Assembly (NCBI GenBank): GCA_007128675.1
Contig: SKWY01000485.1
Coordinates: 1 to 5,588 of the forward strand
Direction of reading: 5' to 3'
DNA length: 5,588 bases
DNA from: Deltaproteobacteria bacterium
Lineage (GTDB): Bacteria; Myxococcota; Myxococcia; SLRQ01
Shown: one piece after another, positions 1 to 5,383 of the stretch
How the letters are laid out: each line of letters begins with the position of its first letter
Position numbering within the stretch: position 1 is the first letter of the stretch
Position numbers and translations under genes: made by a program
The notes under the pieces: generated by a model
The model's database searches: none
Told to the model about the DNA's origin: nothing
Seen by the model: the letters and a program-made list of their open reading frames with translations, nothing else

Positions 1-1
1 G

Positions 2-331
2 GAGAATAATGGAGCCAGGATCGCTCCCATCAAGGAGAGCATCACCTTCACCTCTGATACGACGTGCTCGGCTCGCGCAATTATGGGCTGGGTAGCGATG
101 CATGCCGTCGAGATCCTCGCAAGGCGCCGGAGGGCCAGGCTTCGTCTCGAGTCCCTGGGGCTTGGGTCTGTCTGCTTGGATCTCTACGTTCGTGGAGGCT
201 CCGTGCATCTTGGTATCGAGGCTTCTTTGGAGGCAATGGCGGCCATACAGAGCGAGACCCATGTCCTGGACGATGAGCTGGGGCAGAGAGGATTGCGACT
301 GGTATCGGTCTCGGTGAGATCGTGGGGGTAA
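2..331 (+). CDS. FliK/SctP-like hook-length control protein, C-terminal fragment
   Basis: The frame is open from the left edge of the window to a TAA at 329-331, so this is the last 109 residues of a longer protein; the ATG at 83 is internal and not the start. Residues about 36-104 fit the C-terminal Flg_hook domain (PF02120) of FliK: a helix (VEILA), a strand RARLRLESLGLGSVCLDLYV, a second strand GGSVHLGIEA, a helix ending DELGQRGLRL, and a last strand VSVSV. In the family this domain contacts the export-gate protein FlhB (SctU in type III secretion) and switches substrate specificity when the hook or needle reaches its length. The usual proline of the L-x-P-x-x-LG motif is absent (LESLGLG). 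The protein stops straight after the last strand, without the tail many FliK proteins carry. No other flagellar gene is visible, so a type III secretion SctP protein or a degenerate copy is also possible. The assignment is from motif pattern only. Confidence 0.5.
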   Translation, partial: ENNGARIAPIKESITFTSDTTCSARAIMGWVAMHAVEILARRRRARLRLESLGLGSVCLDLYVRGGSVHLGIEASLEAMAAIQSETHVLDDELGQRGLRLVSVSVRSWG

Positions 332-402
332 CCGCCTGGGGTTCCTGGCAACCCCGCGACGGCCGACGGTCTCGGTGAGATCGCGGGAGTAACCGCCTGG
401 AG
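295..402 (+). repeat. Imperfect 61-bp tandem duplication over the end of the FliK-like gene
   Basis: Positions 295-341 are repeated at 356-402, an offset of exactly 61 bp. The core 307-341 matches 368-402 at 32 of 35 bases. The first copy contains the last codons and the TAA stop of the upstream gene (329-331); the second carries the same codons and a second TAA (390-392) in the spacer before cvpA. Copy 1 is followed by a possible hairpin, GGGGTT-N6-AACCCC (338-355). Copy 2 has a weaker counterpart, GGAG-N9-CTCC. This looks like a segmental duplication of a gene end and spacer, not a coding repeat, because 61 is not a multiple of three. Confidence 0.75.
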
Positions 403-442
403 CTTTCTTGCCTCCCGCTCGACAGAGAGCGATTCTTTGGTT

Positions 443-1030
443 GTGAACCCCCTGGACATAGTCATTGCCGCTTTCGTTCTGATCCCCGCCTTGCTCGGCG
501 TATGGCGAGGGATGCTATGGCAGATCGCCGTGATCGTCGGTCTCGTCGGTGGTGCCGTGGGCGCCGTTCTCTTCGGTCCTCCTCTGGGTTCCTTGCTGAT
601 GCCCGGCTCCGGGTGGGGCGAGCTTGGCATGGCTGCCGCGGTGTTCGTTGGCGTCTTCATCGTTGTACAGCTGGCAAGGTGGGCGTTGAGGCGGCTCCTT
701 GCGGCGATTGGTCTGAAATGGATCGACCATCTAGCCGGAGGCCTGGCCGCGGGCGCCTGTGGTGCGATCGCTGGGGCTTGGCTGATAATGGTGCTGCCTC
801 TTCTCTTGTCCGAAAAACCCTCCGTCTACGAGAGGTCGCTTCTTCTCGTGCATGCCGAGGAACTCGCATGCGCCACCGGGTTTCCGTGCTCGGAGGATGA
901 TCATCTCGAGATGCGTTTCGATCCGTCCAGCCTGCCGGGGCTGCCATCGAATCCCTGGGGTTTCTCCCTTGGTCACGAGCCGCCAGGAAGCGACGAGACT
1001 ACGAACGGCTCCATCGAGCCCGAAGAGTAG
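443..1030 (+). CDS. CvpA-family inner-membrane protein
   Basis: The protein is about 195 residues and belongs to the CvpA (colicin V production, PF02674) family of small integral membrane proteins. Family members are linked to envelope homeostasis and, in E. coli, to colicin V export, but their biochemical role is unresolved. It opens with the typical pattern NPLDIVIAAFVLIPALLGVW and then RGM. Four hydrophobic segments lie at about residues 4-20, 26-52, 61-84 and 95-123 (counting from GTG), followed by a soluble acidic tail of about 70 residues with two cysteines (LACATGFPC) and a proline-rich end. I chose the GTG at 443 because it gives the family-like N-terminus MNPLDI. A TTG at 437 is the alternative and has a better-spaced purine run (GAGAG, 425-429). 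The gene lies 111 bp after the FliK-like stop, with the duplicated repeat in its leader. The family call is good; the start is uncertain by six bases. Confidence 0.82.
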   Translation: MNPLDIVIAAFVLIPALLGVWRGMLWQIAVIVGLVGGAVGAVLFGPPLGSLLMPGSGWGELGMAAAVFVGVFIVVQLARWALRRLLAAIGLKWIDHLAGGLAAGACGAIAGAWLIMVLPLLLSEKPSVYERSLLLVHAEELACATGFPCSEDDHLEMRFDPSSLPGLPSNPWGFSLGHEPPGSDETTNGSIEPEE

Positions 1031-1041
1031 GGTGCCGATGA

Positions 1042-1055
1042 GCCCCGTCGGGGGC
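1042..1055 (+). terminator. Short GC hairpin after cvpA, weak terminator candidate
   Basis: GCCCC (1042-1046) pairs with GGGGC (1051-1055) around a GTCG loop, starting 11 bases after the cvpA stop codon. No T-run follows (CTTCGAG), so this could be a weak intrinsic terminator, a 3' stabilising hairpin, or chance in GC-rich DNA. Confidence 0.25.
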
Positions 1056-1072
1056 CTTCGAGTCCCATATGC

Positions 1073-1102
1073 TTGACCAGCGCGGCTGGTGATTGCTAGA
1101 AG
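1073..1102 (+). promoter_or_regulatory. Candidate sigma-70-type promoter for tRNA-Cys
   Basis: TTGACC (1073-1078) matches five of six bases of the -35 consensus. It is followed after 18 bases by TAGAAG (1097-1102), four of six for the -10 element. Transcription would begin about 7 bases later, just before the tRNA 5' end at 1116. A perfect inverted repeat, ACCAGC-GCG-GCTGGT (1076-1090), overlaps the -35 element and spacer; it could be an operator or chance. Confidence 0.4.
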
Positions 1103-1115
1103 AAGCCCTATCTTT

Positions 1116-1186
<71 letters not shown>

Positions 1187-1204
1187 CAACTCGACTCCCT
1201 ACAA

Positions 1205-1240
1205 GACAAGGCCCCATCGTTGAAGGCGGTGGGGCTTGTC
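1205..1240 (+). terminator. Hairpin downstream of tRNA-Cys, probable terminator without T-tract
   Basis: GACAAGGCCCCA (1205-1216) pairs with TGGGGCTTGTC (1230-1240), giving 11 base pairs with one bulged G and a 13-base loop, starting 18 bases after the tRNA. The stem is strong, but the bases after it (AACATCGAAG) are not T-rich. It most likely ends or protects the tRNA transcript and separates it from the acetyltransferase gene. A chance hairpin cannot be excluded. Confidence 0.45.
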
Positions 1241-1319
1241 AACATCGAAGGCCTGTTGTTCCAAGCGCGGATTCGACTGTAGTTGCGCCGCCTTGGAGCA
1301 ATGGCTAACCTCTCGCGCC

Positions 1320-1799
1320 ATGTCCGAAGAAGAAAAAGATATTCGACTGACTACCTTCGATGTCGAGAAGGATCCTGGAGACTTCCATGCTGCCCTAGCC
1401 ATCCGAGAGGTGGTCTTCATCGAAGAGCAGTCGGTGCCGGAGTCAATCGAGCGCGACGCGGAGGATGCGCGTGCCTACCATGTTCTCGCTTGGGACGGAC
1501 CTCATGCCGTGGGCACCGGTCGGCTCGTCGAGCTTCCCGAGCCCCCGAATGGCGAGACGGGAAAATGGGGGCAAATTGGCCGCATGGCGGTCTTCACGGC
1601 TCACCGCAAGCAGGGAATCGGTGATCGAATTTTGAAGAAGCTCGAGGACGAGGCTAGGCGGGAAGGGATGAAGGGGATCAAGCTTCACGCGCAGCGACAT
1701 ACGGCCGCCTTCTACGAGAAGGCGGGTTACCGCCTGGTTGGCGAGGAGTTCGAGGAGGCCGGTATGCCCCATGTGGAGGCTAGAAAGGACCTGACCTAG
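1320..1799 (+). CDS. GNAT-family N-acetyltransferase (YjcF/ElaA-like)
   Basis: The 159-residue protein has the GNAT fold pattern throughout. Residues 29-37 (REVVFIEEQ, then SVP) and 44-54 (ERDAEDARAYH) are the N-terminal signature shared by the B. subtilis YjcF and E. coli ElaA type. GRLV and IGRMAV (87-92) are the central strands. RKQGIG (96-101) is the acetyl-CoA pyrophosphate-binding loop (R/Q-x-x-G-x-G/A), followed by the helix DRILKKLEDEA. AQRHTAAFYEKAGY (124-137) is the C-terminal motif B, and GEEF-EEAG-PH the usual ending. The enzyme transfers an acetyl group from acetyl-CoA to an amine; the substrate is unknown for this group. I chose the ATG at 1320 because homology-like sequence begins right after it. 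The frame stays open upstream to an ATG at 1236, but those 28 residues are Cys/Ser-rich and unlike the family. No good Shine-Dalgarno precedes 1320. The gene converges on rseP with 48 bp between stops. Confidence 0.88.
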   Translation: MSEEEKDIRLTTFDVEKDPGDFHAALAIREVVFIEEQSVPESIERDAEDARAYHVLAWDGPHAVGTGRLVELPEPPNGETGKWGQIGRMAVFTAHRKQGIGDRILKKLEDEARREGMKGIKLHAQRHTAAFYEKAGYRLVGEEFEEAGMPHVEARKDLT

Positions 1800-1806
1800 C
1801 GAACCG

Positions 1807-1828
1807 GGAATCCGCCGCCGTCGATTCC
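1807..1828. terminator. Small hairpin between the convergent GNAT and rseP genes
   Basis: GGAATC (1807-1812) and GATTCC (1823-1828) form a perfect 6-bp inverted repeat with a 10-base loop inside the 48-bp space between two converging stop codons. Its position suits a bidirectional terminator, but there is no T-run on either side and the stem is short. Confidence 0.22.
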
Positions 1829-1847
1829 AGGAACCTCGACCGACTAG

Positions 1848-2909
1848 CTAACTGCCGCCGAATATCCTGCCCACGTCCTTGAATGTCACGACCAGGATGA
1901 GGCCAATCAGTAGGAAGAAGCCCACCGCGTGGACCGTCAGCTCGATCTTGGCGTTGATTGGCTTGCGCCGGACGAGCTCGAGCAGGAGGAAGACGAGCCT
2001 TCCTCCATCTAGAGCGGGAATCGGCAGCAGATTGAACAGCGCTAGATGGACGGAGATGATGGCGGCCATAATGAGAAGGGGCACTATCCCTTCCTCGGCC
2101 GCGCGGTTCGTCTCTCGGATTATCCCGACTGGGCCTTGAAGTTCTGCTTTCTCTCTGCCGGTGATGATGTTGCCAAGCGCGGTGATGATCCGCGCGTTCC
2201 AATCCCACGTGTAGGTCACGCCCCCCACAAGAGCTTCCAGGGGAGGGCGACCGTCGGTTCTCTTGCCGTGGGGCACGATACCAATCTGGCCCACGACCAT
2301 GCCTTGGATTTCCACCTCGTTTGGGGTCAGCGTGATCTCGAGCAGGGCGCCGTCTCGCTCTATGAGAAGGTCCGTTTCCTCGCCGCCTCGTGGGGAGACG
2401 GCCTCCTGCAGATCGAGCCAGGTTTCGATTGGGACGCCGCCGATCTCGACAATCCTGTCTCCTCGCTCGAGGCCGGCAAGCTCGGCCGGCATGCCGGGCA
2501 CCACATCGCCGATGTCGGAACGGCTCGTGTCGGGGACCAACGGTCCCATCATGAGTACGATGGCGAAGAGGATTGCGGCAAGCAGGTAGTTGGCTAGTGG
2601 GCCGGCGCCTATCACCAGAAGCCGGGCCCAAGGAGGTTTGTTGTTGTAAGCCCGAGGATCCGCATGCTCTTCGGTGGGATCCATCCCCGCGATTTTCACG
2701 TACCCACCAAGGGGAAGAGCGGAGACTGCCCACTCGGTCTCGCCAACTTGCTTTCGAGCGAGAATGGGGCCGAACCCGACCGAGAAGCGCTCGACCTTCA
2801 TGCCTGCTAGGCGCGCGAGCAGAAAATGACCCAGCTCGTGGAATACGATGAGCGCGGCTAGCGCAAGGATGGCGATCAGGGCCGTCAAGATGGGCGTCAT
2901 GTGGAACAT
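1848..2909 (-). CDS. rseP: RseP-type site-2 intramembrane zinc metalloprotease
   Basis: The 353-residue M50 peptidase cuts transmembrane substrates within the inner membrane. In known systems it releases stress sigma factors from anti-sigma factors or clears signal-peptide remnants. The first membrane segment carries HELGH (H24, E25, H28), the zinc ligands and catalytic glutamate. The membrane-reentrant GGYVKIAGMD lies at 68-77. A second hydrophobic segment is at about 97-122, and one PDZ domain at about 130-205 (GDVVPGMPAELAGLERGDRI). The third zinc ligand is D301, in NLLPIPALDGGRL (293-305). A last membrane segment is at about 325-342. The length fits the single-PDZ form; E. coli RseP has two PDZ domains and about 450 residues. 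I chose the ATG at 2909 because AGGGA (2918-2914) lies four bases upstream. An ATG at 2900 is possible. The frame remains open for 79 further codons, but that stretch is Arg/Ser-rich and unlike the family. The dxr and cdsA genes that often accompany rseP are not adjacent here. Confidence 0.95.
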   Translation of the reverse strand: MFHMTPILTALIAILALAALIVFHELGHFLLARLAGMKVERFSVGFGPILARKQVGETEWAVSALPLGGYVKIAGMDPTEEHADPRAYNNKPPWARLLVIGAGPLANYLLAAILFAIVLMMGPLVPDTSRSDIGDVVPGMPAELAGLERGDRIVEIGGVPIETWLDLQEAVSPRGGEETDLLIERDGALLEITLTPNEVEIQGMVVGQIGIVPHGKRTDGRPPLEALVGGVTYTWDWNARIITALGNIITGREKAELQGPVGIIRETNRAAEEGIVPLLIMAAIISVHLALFNLLPIPALDGGRLVFLLLELVRRKPINAKIELTVHAVGFFLLIGLILVVTFKDVGRIFGGS

Positions 2910-3165
2910 GGTATCCCTGCATCCAGGCAGCGGCAATGAAGCAGTGGCTCTTCGTCGGTGGAGAGCTTCAAAACATCGGGAGCGAACGTTTCCAAATAGG
3001 GTCGTTGTCCCCGTCGCTGACGATGCGTTCGCACTCTTCGAAGAGCGCCTCGCGGGTGGCGATGTGCCTGGCAAGCGGCGGGCGACCCGGCCTCGCCGGC
3101 AAACGAGCCCGTAAGAGGAAACACGCCCCGATCCGCCCAGGCGCATCTTCAGCTCTCGCCGTTTC
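2910..3165. other. Intergenic segment upstream of rseP, no gene that can be supported
   Basis: This is the rseP-proximal part of a 697-bp gap between divergent genes. Two opposite frames look mildly gene-like. On the minus strand, about 3070-2968 reads ARHIATREALFEECERIVSD with GC-rich third positions and ends in TGA about 60 bp before rseP. On the plus strand, about 3000-3100 reads RVVVPVADDAFALFEERLAG. They are antisense to each other, so at most one is real, and neither has a convincing start, ribosome site or recognised family. A decayed gene upstream of rseP is possible. I found no strong promoter for rseP, although one must lie in this region unless transcription enters from further upstream. 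Confidence 0.3.
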
Positions 3166-3369
3166 CGCGCTCTCGCTTGCCCACGGTGAGCACTTCACCC
3201 ACAGCTTTAGCTGATGCTGAGTCAGCCGCGCTCCCGCTCGCCCACGTTGAGCACCTCACCCACAGCTCTAGCCGATGCGGAGTCAGCCGCGCTCCCGCTA
3301 GCCCACGGTGAGCACTTCACCCACAGCCCTAGCTGATGCTGAGTCAGCCGCGCTCCCGCTAGCCCACGG
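3166..3369. repeat. Three tandem 61-bp repeats with partial flanking copies
   Basis: Full units lie at 3180-3240, 3241-3301 and 3302-3362. A partial copy precedes them (from about 3166, CCGCGCTCTCGCTTG) and the first seven bases of another unit follow (3363-3369). By eye, units 1 and 3 differ at 3 of 61 positions, 1 and 2 at 6, and 2 and 3 at 5. Each unit contains two dyads. The first is GGTGA-N5-TCACC, intact in units 1 and 3 and broken in unit 2. The second is an 11-bp odd palindrome, GCTGAGTCAGC, also intact in 1 and 3 and altered in 2. The period is not a multiple of three and stop codons occur, so the array is not a protein repeat. There are no variable spacers, which rules out CRISPR. 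It sits between the divergent rseP and lipoprotein genes, ending about 240 bp before the latter. It may be a protein-binding array, a structured RNA or a minisatellite. Confidence 0.93.
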
Positions 3370-3451
3370 CGGCCACAGCAAACTTCCCCACGAAGCACCA
3401 AAGCGGCCTGCTTTGCACATCATCTCTTCGTTTAGCCCCAAGCGATCGATA

Positions 3452-3487
3452 TGCTCGAAAGATTCTTCCCCCAACTGCTCGAAAGAT
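3452..3487 (+). repeat. Pair of 12-bp direct repeats, possible operator
   Basis: TGCTCGAAAGAT occurs at 3452-3463 and again at 3476-3487, identical and spaced 24 bp start to start. The second copy runs into a dyad, GATGA-N6-TCATC (3485-3500). Both lie 15 to 63 bp upstream of the candidate -35 element at 3515 and about 120-155 bp before the lipoprotein start. Paired direct repeats in this position are typical of response-regulator or activator binding sites, but no regulator can be named. Confidence 0.5.
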
Positions 3488-3514
3488 GACGAGATTCATC
3501 AAGAGTGTATGTCC

Positions 3515-3542
3515 TTGACATCGAGGAGTCGCTCGGTGTTTT
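3515..3542 (+). promoter_or_regulatory. Candidate promoter of the lipoprotein gene
   Basis: TTGACA (3515-3520) is a perfect -35 consensus hexamer. The best -10 after a 16-base spacer is TGTTTT (3537-3542), only three of six matches. A strong -35 with a weak -10 could suit an activated promoter, which would agree with the direct repeats just upstream. The transcript would have a leader of roughly 55-60 bases. Confidence 0.35.
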
Positions 3543-3591
3543 CTTTCCAATGGATCACGCTCGACGGTTCTCTGGTTCCCGAGCTTTTTTT

Positions 3592-3599
3592 GGAGGGAG
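3592..3599 (+). promoter_or_regulatory. Strong ribosome binding site fixing the lipoprotein start
   Basis: GGAGGGAG, preceded by a run of seven T, lies seven bases before the ATG at 3607. It is the strongest Shine-Dalgarno in the window. It decides for 3607 against the in-frame ATGs at 3505 and 3550. Confidence 0.8.
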
Positions 3600-3606
3600 T
3601 GCACCC

Positions 3607-4302
3607 ATGCCTCTGCCTTTTCTCTGCCGCGTCTTTTTGGTCTTCTTCCTTTCCGCAGCCTTTGTGCTCGGTTGCAGTAAGGGTCCACGTCTGCGCGTAG
3701 ACGACGACCTGCTCGCCAGCGTCGGTGCCGGACAATCCCAGGGAGTGATTCAAGCAAGGGCCGAGTGGGAAAAGGCCAGGGATGCTGAAAATAGGGCTGA
3801 GCTCGCGATCGCGGAGGCGCAGAATGACGTTCGCCTCGTGCGAGCCGAGCTCGACGTTGCGAGAAGTGAGCTTGATCAGGCAAAGACGCAGGTGGATATA
3901 TCTCGTCGCGCGGCCGAACCCTCCGCGATTCAGTCCTCGGAGGAGCGGCTGGCCGTAACCAAGGCCAGGGTCGACGAGAAGCAAAGGAAGGTTACCTGGC
4001 ACCAGCGTAAGGTCGAGCTTGCGCGGGCGAGGCTTCAGGCCGCCAAACGTCGTACTGTCTACCATGAGGCCTTGTATCAGCTGGCCAGGGCGAAGGCGGT
4101 CCAAGGCAAGCAGGGCGCGGAAGACATCTCTGTGAGCCGTTTCGAGCTCCAAGCAAGCGAGTTCAAGACCAGGTTGGCGCGAGAGGAGCAGGAGGTCGCC
4201 GCCGTGGGCATCGAGGTGGAGGAGGCCGAGCGTGCATGGCGCGAGGCTCTCGCGCGGGTTCAGGCGTTGTCGGCTGCGCCGGCGAGGGCGGGCGGCAGGT
4301 AA
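3607..4302 (+). CDS. Coiled-coil lipoprotein of unknown function
   Basis: The product has 231 residues. It starts with a lipoprotein signal peptide: one Arg (R8), a hydrophobic core (VFLVFFLSAAFVL) and the lipobox VLGC with C23 as the lipidated residue. Ser follows the Cys, which in Lol-type sorting favours the outer membrane. After a short linker, about residues 45-222 are almost entirely helical. They are rich in Ala, Glu, Arg, Gln and Lys in heptad-like spacing, in three blocks (about 48-101, 111-168, 175-222) separated by short Pro- or Gly-containing breaks (AAEPSA, GKQGAED). The C-terminus is Ala/Gly/Arg-rich. I recognise no family. The shape resembles periplasmic coiled-coil spacer or scaffold proteins, an inference from composition. 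It appears monocistronic, with its own promoter candidate, a strong ribosome site and a terminator. Its neighbours are two membrane metalloproteases, but no functional link is shown. Confidence 0.85.
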   Translation: MPLPFLCRVFLVFFLSAAFVLGCSKGPRLRVDDDLLASVGAGQSQGVIQARAEWEKARDAENRAELAIAEAQNDVRLVRAELDVARSELDQAKTQVDISRRAAEPSAIQSSEERLAVTKARVDEKQRKVTWHQRKVELARARLQAAKRRTVYHEALYQLARAKAVQGKQGAEDISVSRFELQASEFKTRLAREEQEVAAVGIEVEEAERAWREALARVQALSAAPARAGGR

Positions 4303-4325
4303 GTCGTCTCGGTGTGCATCGGGCT

Positions 4326-4360
4326 CATGGGGGCCTTTTGTGGTGCCCTCATGCTTTCTC
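4326..4360 (+). terminator. Intrinsic terminator of the lipoprotein gene
   Basis: CATGGGGGC (4326-4334) pairs with GCCCTCATG (4345-4353) over nine positions including one G-U, with a 10-base loop. A pyrimidine stretch, CTTTCTC (4354-4360), follows. The stem starts 24 bases after the lipoprotein stop and is the best terminator in the window. It implies that the downstream protease gene is transcribed separately or by read-through. Confidence 0.55.
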
Positions 4361-4414
4361 GGTCAATGAAGCTCGATCGATTGCCCCGAGGCGAAGAAGG
4401 GTTATCTTGAAGGC

Positions 4415-5245
4415 ATGCGTGGCTCCTTTCAAATAGGCCGAATCCTCGGCTTCCCCGTCGAGCTGCACTTCACCTTCTTGTTGCTGCTCGGCCTTGCCGC
4501 GCTGTTTGGCGGCCTGCAGATGGCCGGGATGCTGGTTCTCGTTTTCGCATCGGTCCTGGTGCACGAGCTTGGGCACTCGGTGACGGCTCGAGCTTTTGGC
4601 ATGCCGATACTTGGCATTACCCTCTATCCGTTTGGCGGTATGGCGAGGATGGCTGGTCAGCCTAGGCCTCGTCACGAGATGCTCATAGCGGCGGCGGGAC
4701 CGGCCACAAGCCTCGTCATAGGATCTTTTTCCGCCGTTGCTTGGATGGTTACAGGGTCCTTGGTGCTCGGTGTGCTCGCATCGATCAATTTGCTTTTGGG
4801 GGTGTTCAATCTGCTTCCAGCCCTCCCAATGGACGGCGGACGGATGCTTCGCGCATGGCTCGCGACGGCATGGGGCCAGTACCGAGCGACGATGGCGGCT
4901 GGGAGGCTGGCTCGTGCTCTAGCGGTTCTCTTGGCGCTATCCGCCTTCTGGCTTGGGCCGATGGTTCTCGTAATCGCTTTTCTAGTCTGGTGGATGGCCG
5001 GCCAGGAGATGATGGCCGCCAAAGCCAAGGCCTGGAGCGAGGAGGTGCAGAGGTCTCGGGCCGAGCATATGGGAACCTTTGGCGGCCATGCGCACGCCGG
5101 GGCCGGCGCCGAGGCCGATCTTGCCAACCTCGTCAATGAGCTTCGCCGGAGGGCGGCCACCCAGGGTTCGCGGCCGGCCGGCTCGACGGATGGCAAGGTT
5201 CCCGCCTCGCGAGTAGTGATCGAAGTGCCATCGAGCAAAAGCTGA
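4415..5245 (+). CDS. SpoIVFB-type M50 site-2 metalloprotease, no PDZ or CBS domain
   Basis: The 276-residue integral-membrane zinc protease has several predicted membrane segments between residues 15 and 195. It starts with the family-typical FQIGRILGFPVELHFTF. HELGH (H50, E51, H54) supplies two zinc ligands and the catalytic Glu; YPFGGMARM (71-79) follows. The third ligand is D140, in FNLLPALPMDGGRMLRA (131-147). There is no PDZ insertion between the motifs and no CBS pair at the end. This separates it from RseP and from CBS-type homologues and places it near SpoIVFB-like S2P enzymes. The tail (about 200-276) is soluble: a charged helix, a short His/Gly/Ala patch (GGHAHAGAGAEA, 223-234), another helix and a Ser-rich end. 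The substrate is unknown; relatives cut membrane-bound pro-sigma or anti-sigma factors. The ATG at 4415 is supported by homology. The ribosome site is poor: GAAGG is one base away, and AGAAGGG is 13 bases away. Confidence 0.92.
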   Translation: MRGSFQIGRILGFPVELHFTFLLLLGLAALFGGLQMAGMLVLVFASVLVHELGHSVTARAFGMPILGITLYPFGGMARMAGQPRPRHEMLIAAAGPATSLVIGSFSAVAWMVTGSLVLGVLASINLLLGVFNLLPALPMDGGRMLRAWLATAWGQYRATMAAGRLARALAVLLALSAFWLGPMVLVIAFLVWWMAGQEMMAAKAKAWSEEVQRSRAEHMGTFGGHAHAGAGAEADLANLVNELRRRAATQGSRPAGSTDGKVPASRVVIEVPSSKS

Positions 5246-5280
5246 GCTCAAACTGCTTGATAGGCCTGATTGGTGAATGG

Positions 5281-5299
5281 GCCCCAGCGCTTGAGGGGC
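5281..5299 (+). terminator. GC hairpin after the second protease gene, weak terminator candidate
   Basis: GCCCC (5281-5285) and GGGGC (5295-5299) can pair across a 9-base loop, 35 bases after the stop codon. No T-run follows. An 11-base sequence just after it, CAAATTCGCGG (about 5301), recurs at about 5347, and between them lies a small dyad ATTCG-AC-CGAAT. The stretch 5246-5383 shows no gene. Confidence 0.25.
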
Positions 5300-5383
5300 G
5301 CAAATTCGCGGTCTGAGATGGGCCAAGGCCTGGAATTCGACCGAATCAAATTCGCGGAACGGGTGTCGATGGCCCGATTTGGC

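Noticed and set aside
1236..1319. Earlier start for the acetyltransferase
   Set aside because: The extra 28 residues are Cys/Ser-rich, do not resemble the family, and would begin within the hairpin downstream of the tRNA.
1780..2922. Long minus-strand reading frame of 380 codons
   Set aside because: It overlaps rseP in another frame and is dominated by Arg, Pro and Ser, typical of an out-of-frame reading of GC-rich coding DNA.
2910..3146. 79-residue N-terminal extension of rseP
   Set aside because: The frame is open but the sequence is Arg/Ser-rich and unlike any RseP N-terminus. The ATG at 2909 has a ribosome site and places HELGH at the usual depth.
2968..3198. Small minus-strand gene of 76 codons upstream of rseP
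   Set aside because: Its last third looks coding, but the first half is Arg/Pro-rich, no ribosome site supports the start, and the opposite strand has an equally plausible frame. It is reported only as a possible remnant.
3166..3369. CRISPR array
   Set aside because: The 61-bp units are directly adjacent with no variable spacers, and no cas gene is present.
3505..3606. Earlier starts for the lipoprotein (ATG 3505 or 3550)
   Set aside because: They would bury the signal peptide 34 or 19 residues inside the protein. The GGAGGGAG site points to 3607.
3359..3883. Minus-strand reading frames antisense to the lipoprotein gene
   Set aside because: They are Arg-rich shadow frames of a gene with a clear lipobox and ribosome site on the plus strand.
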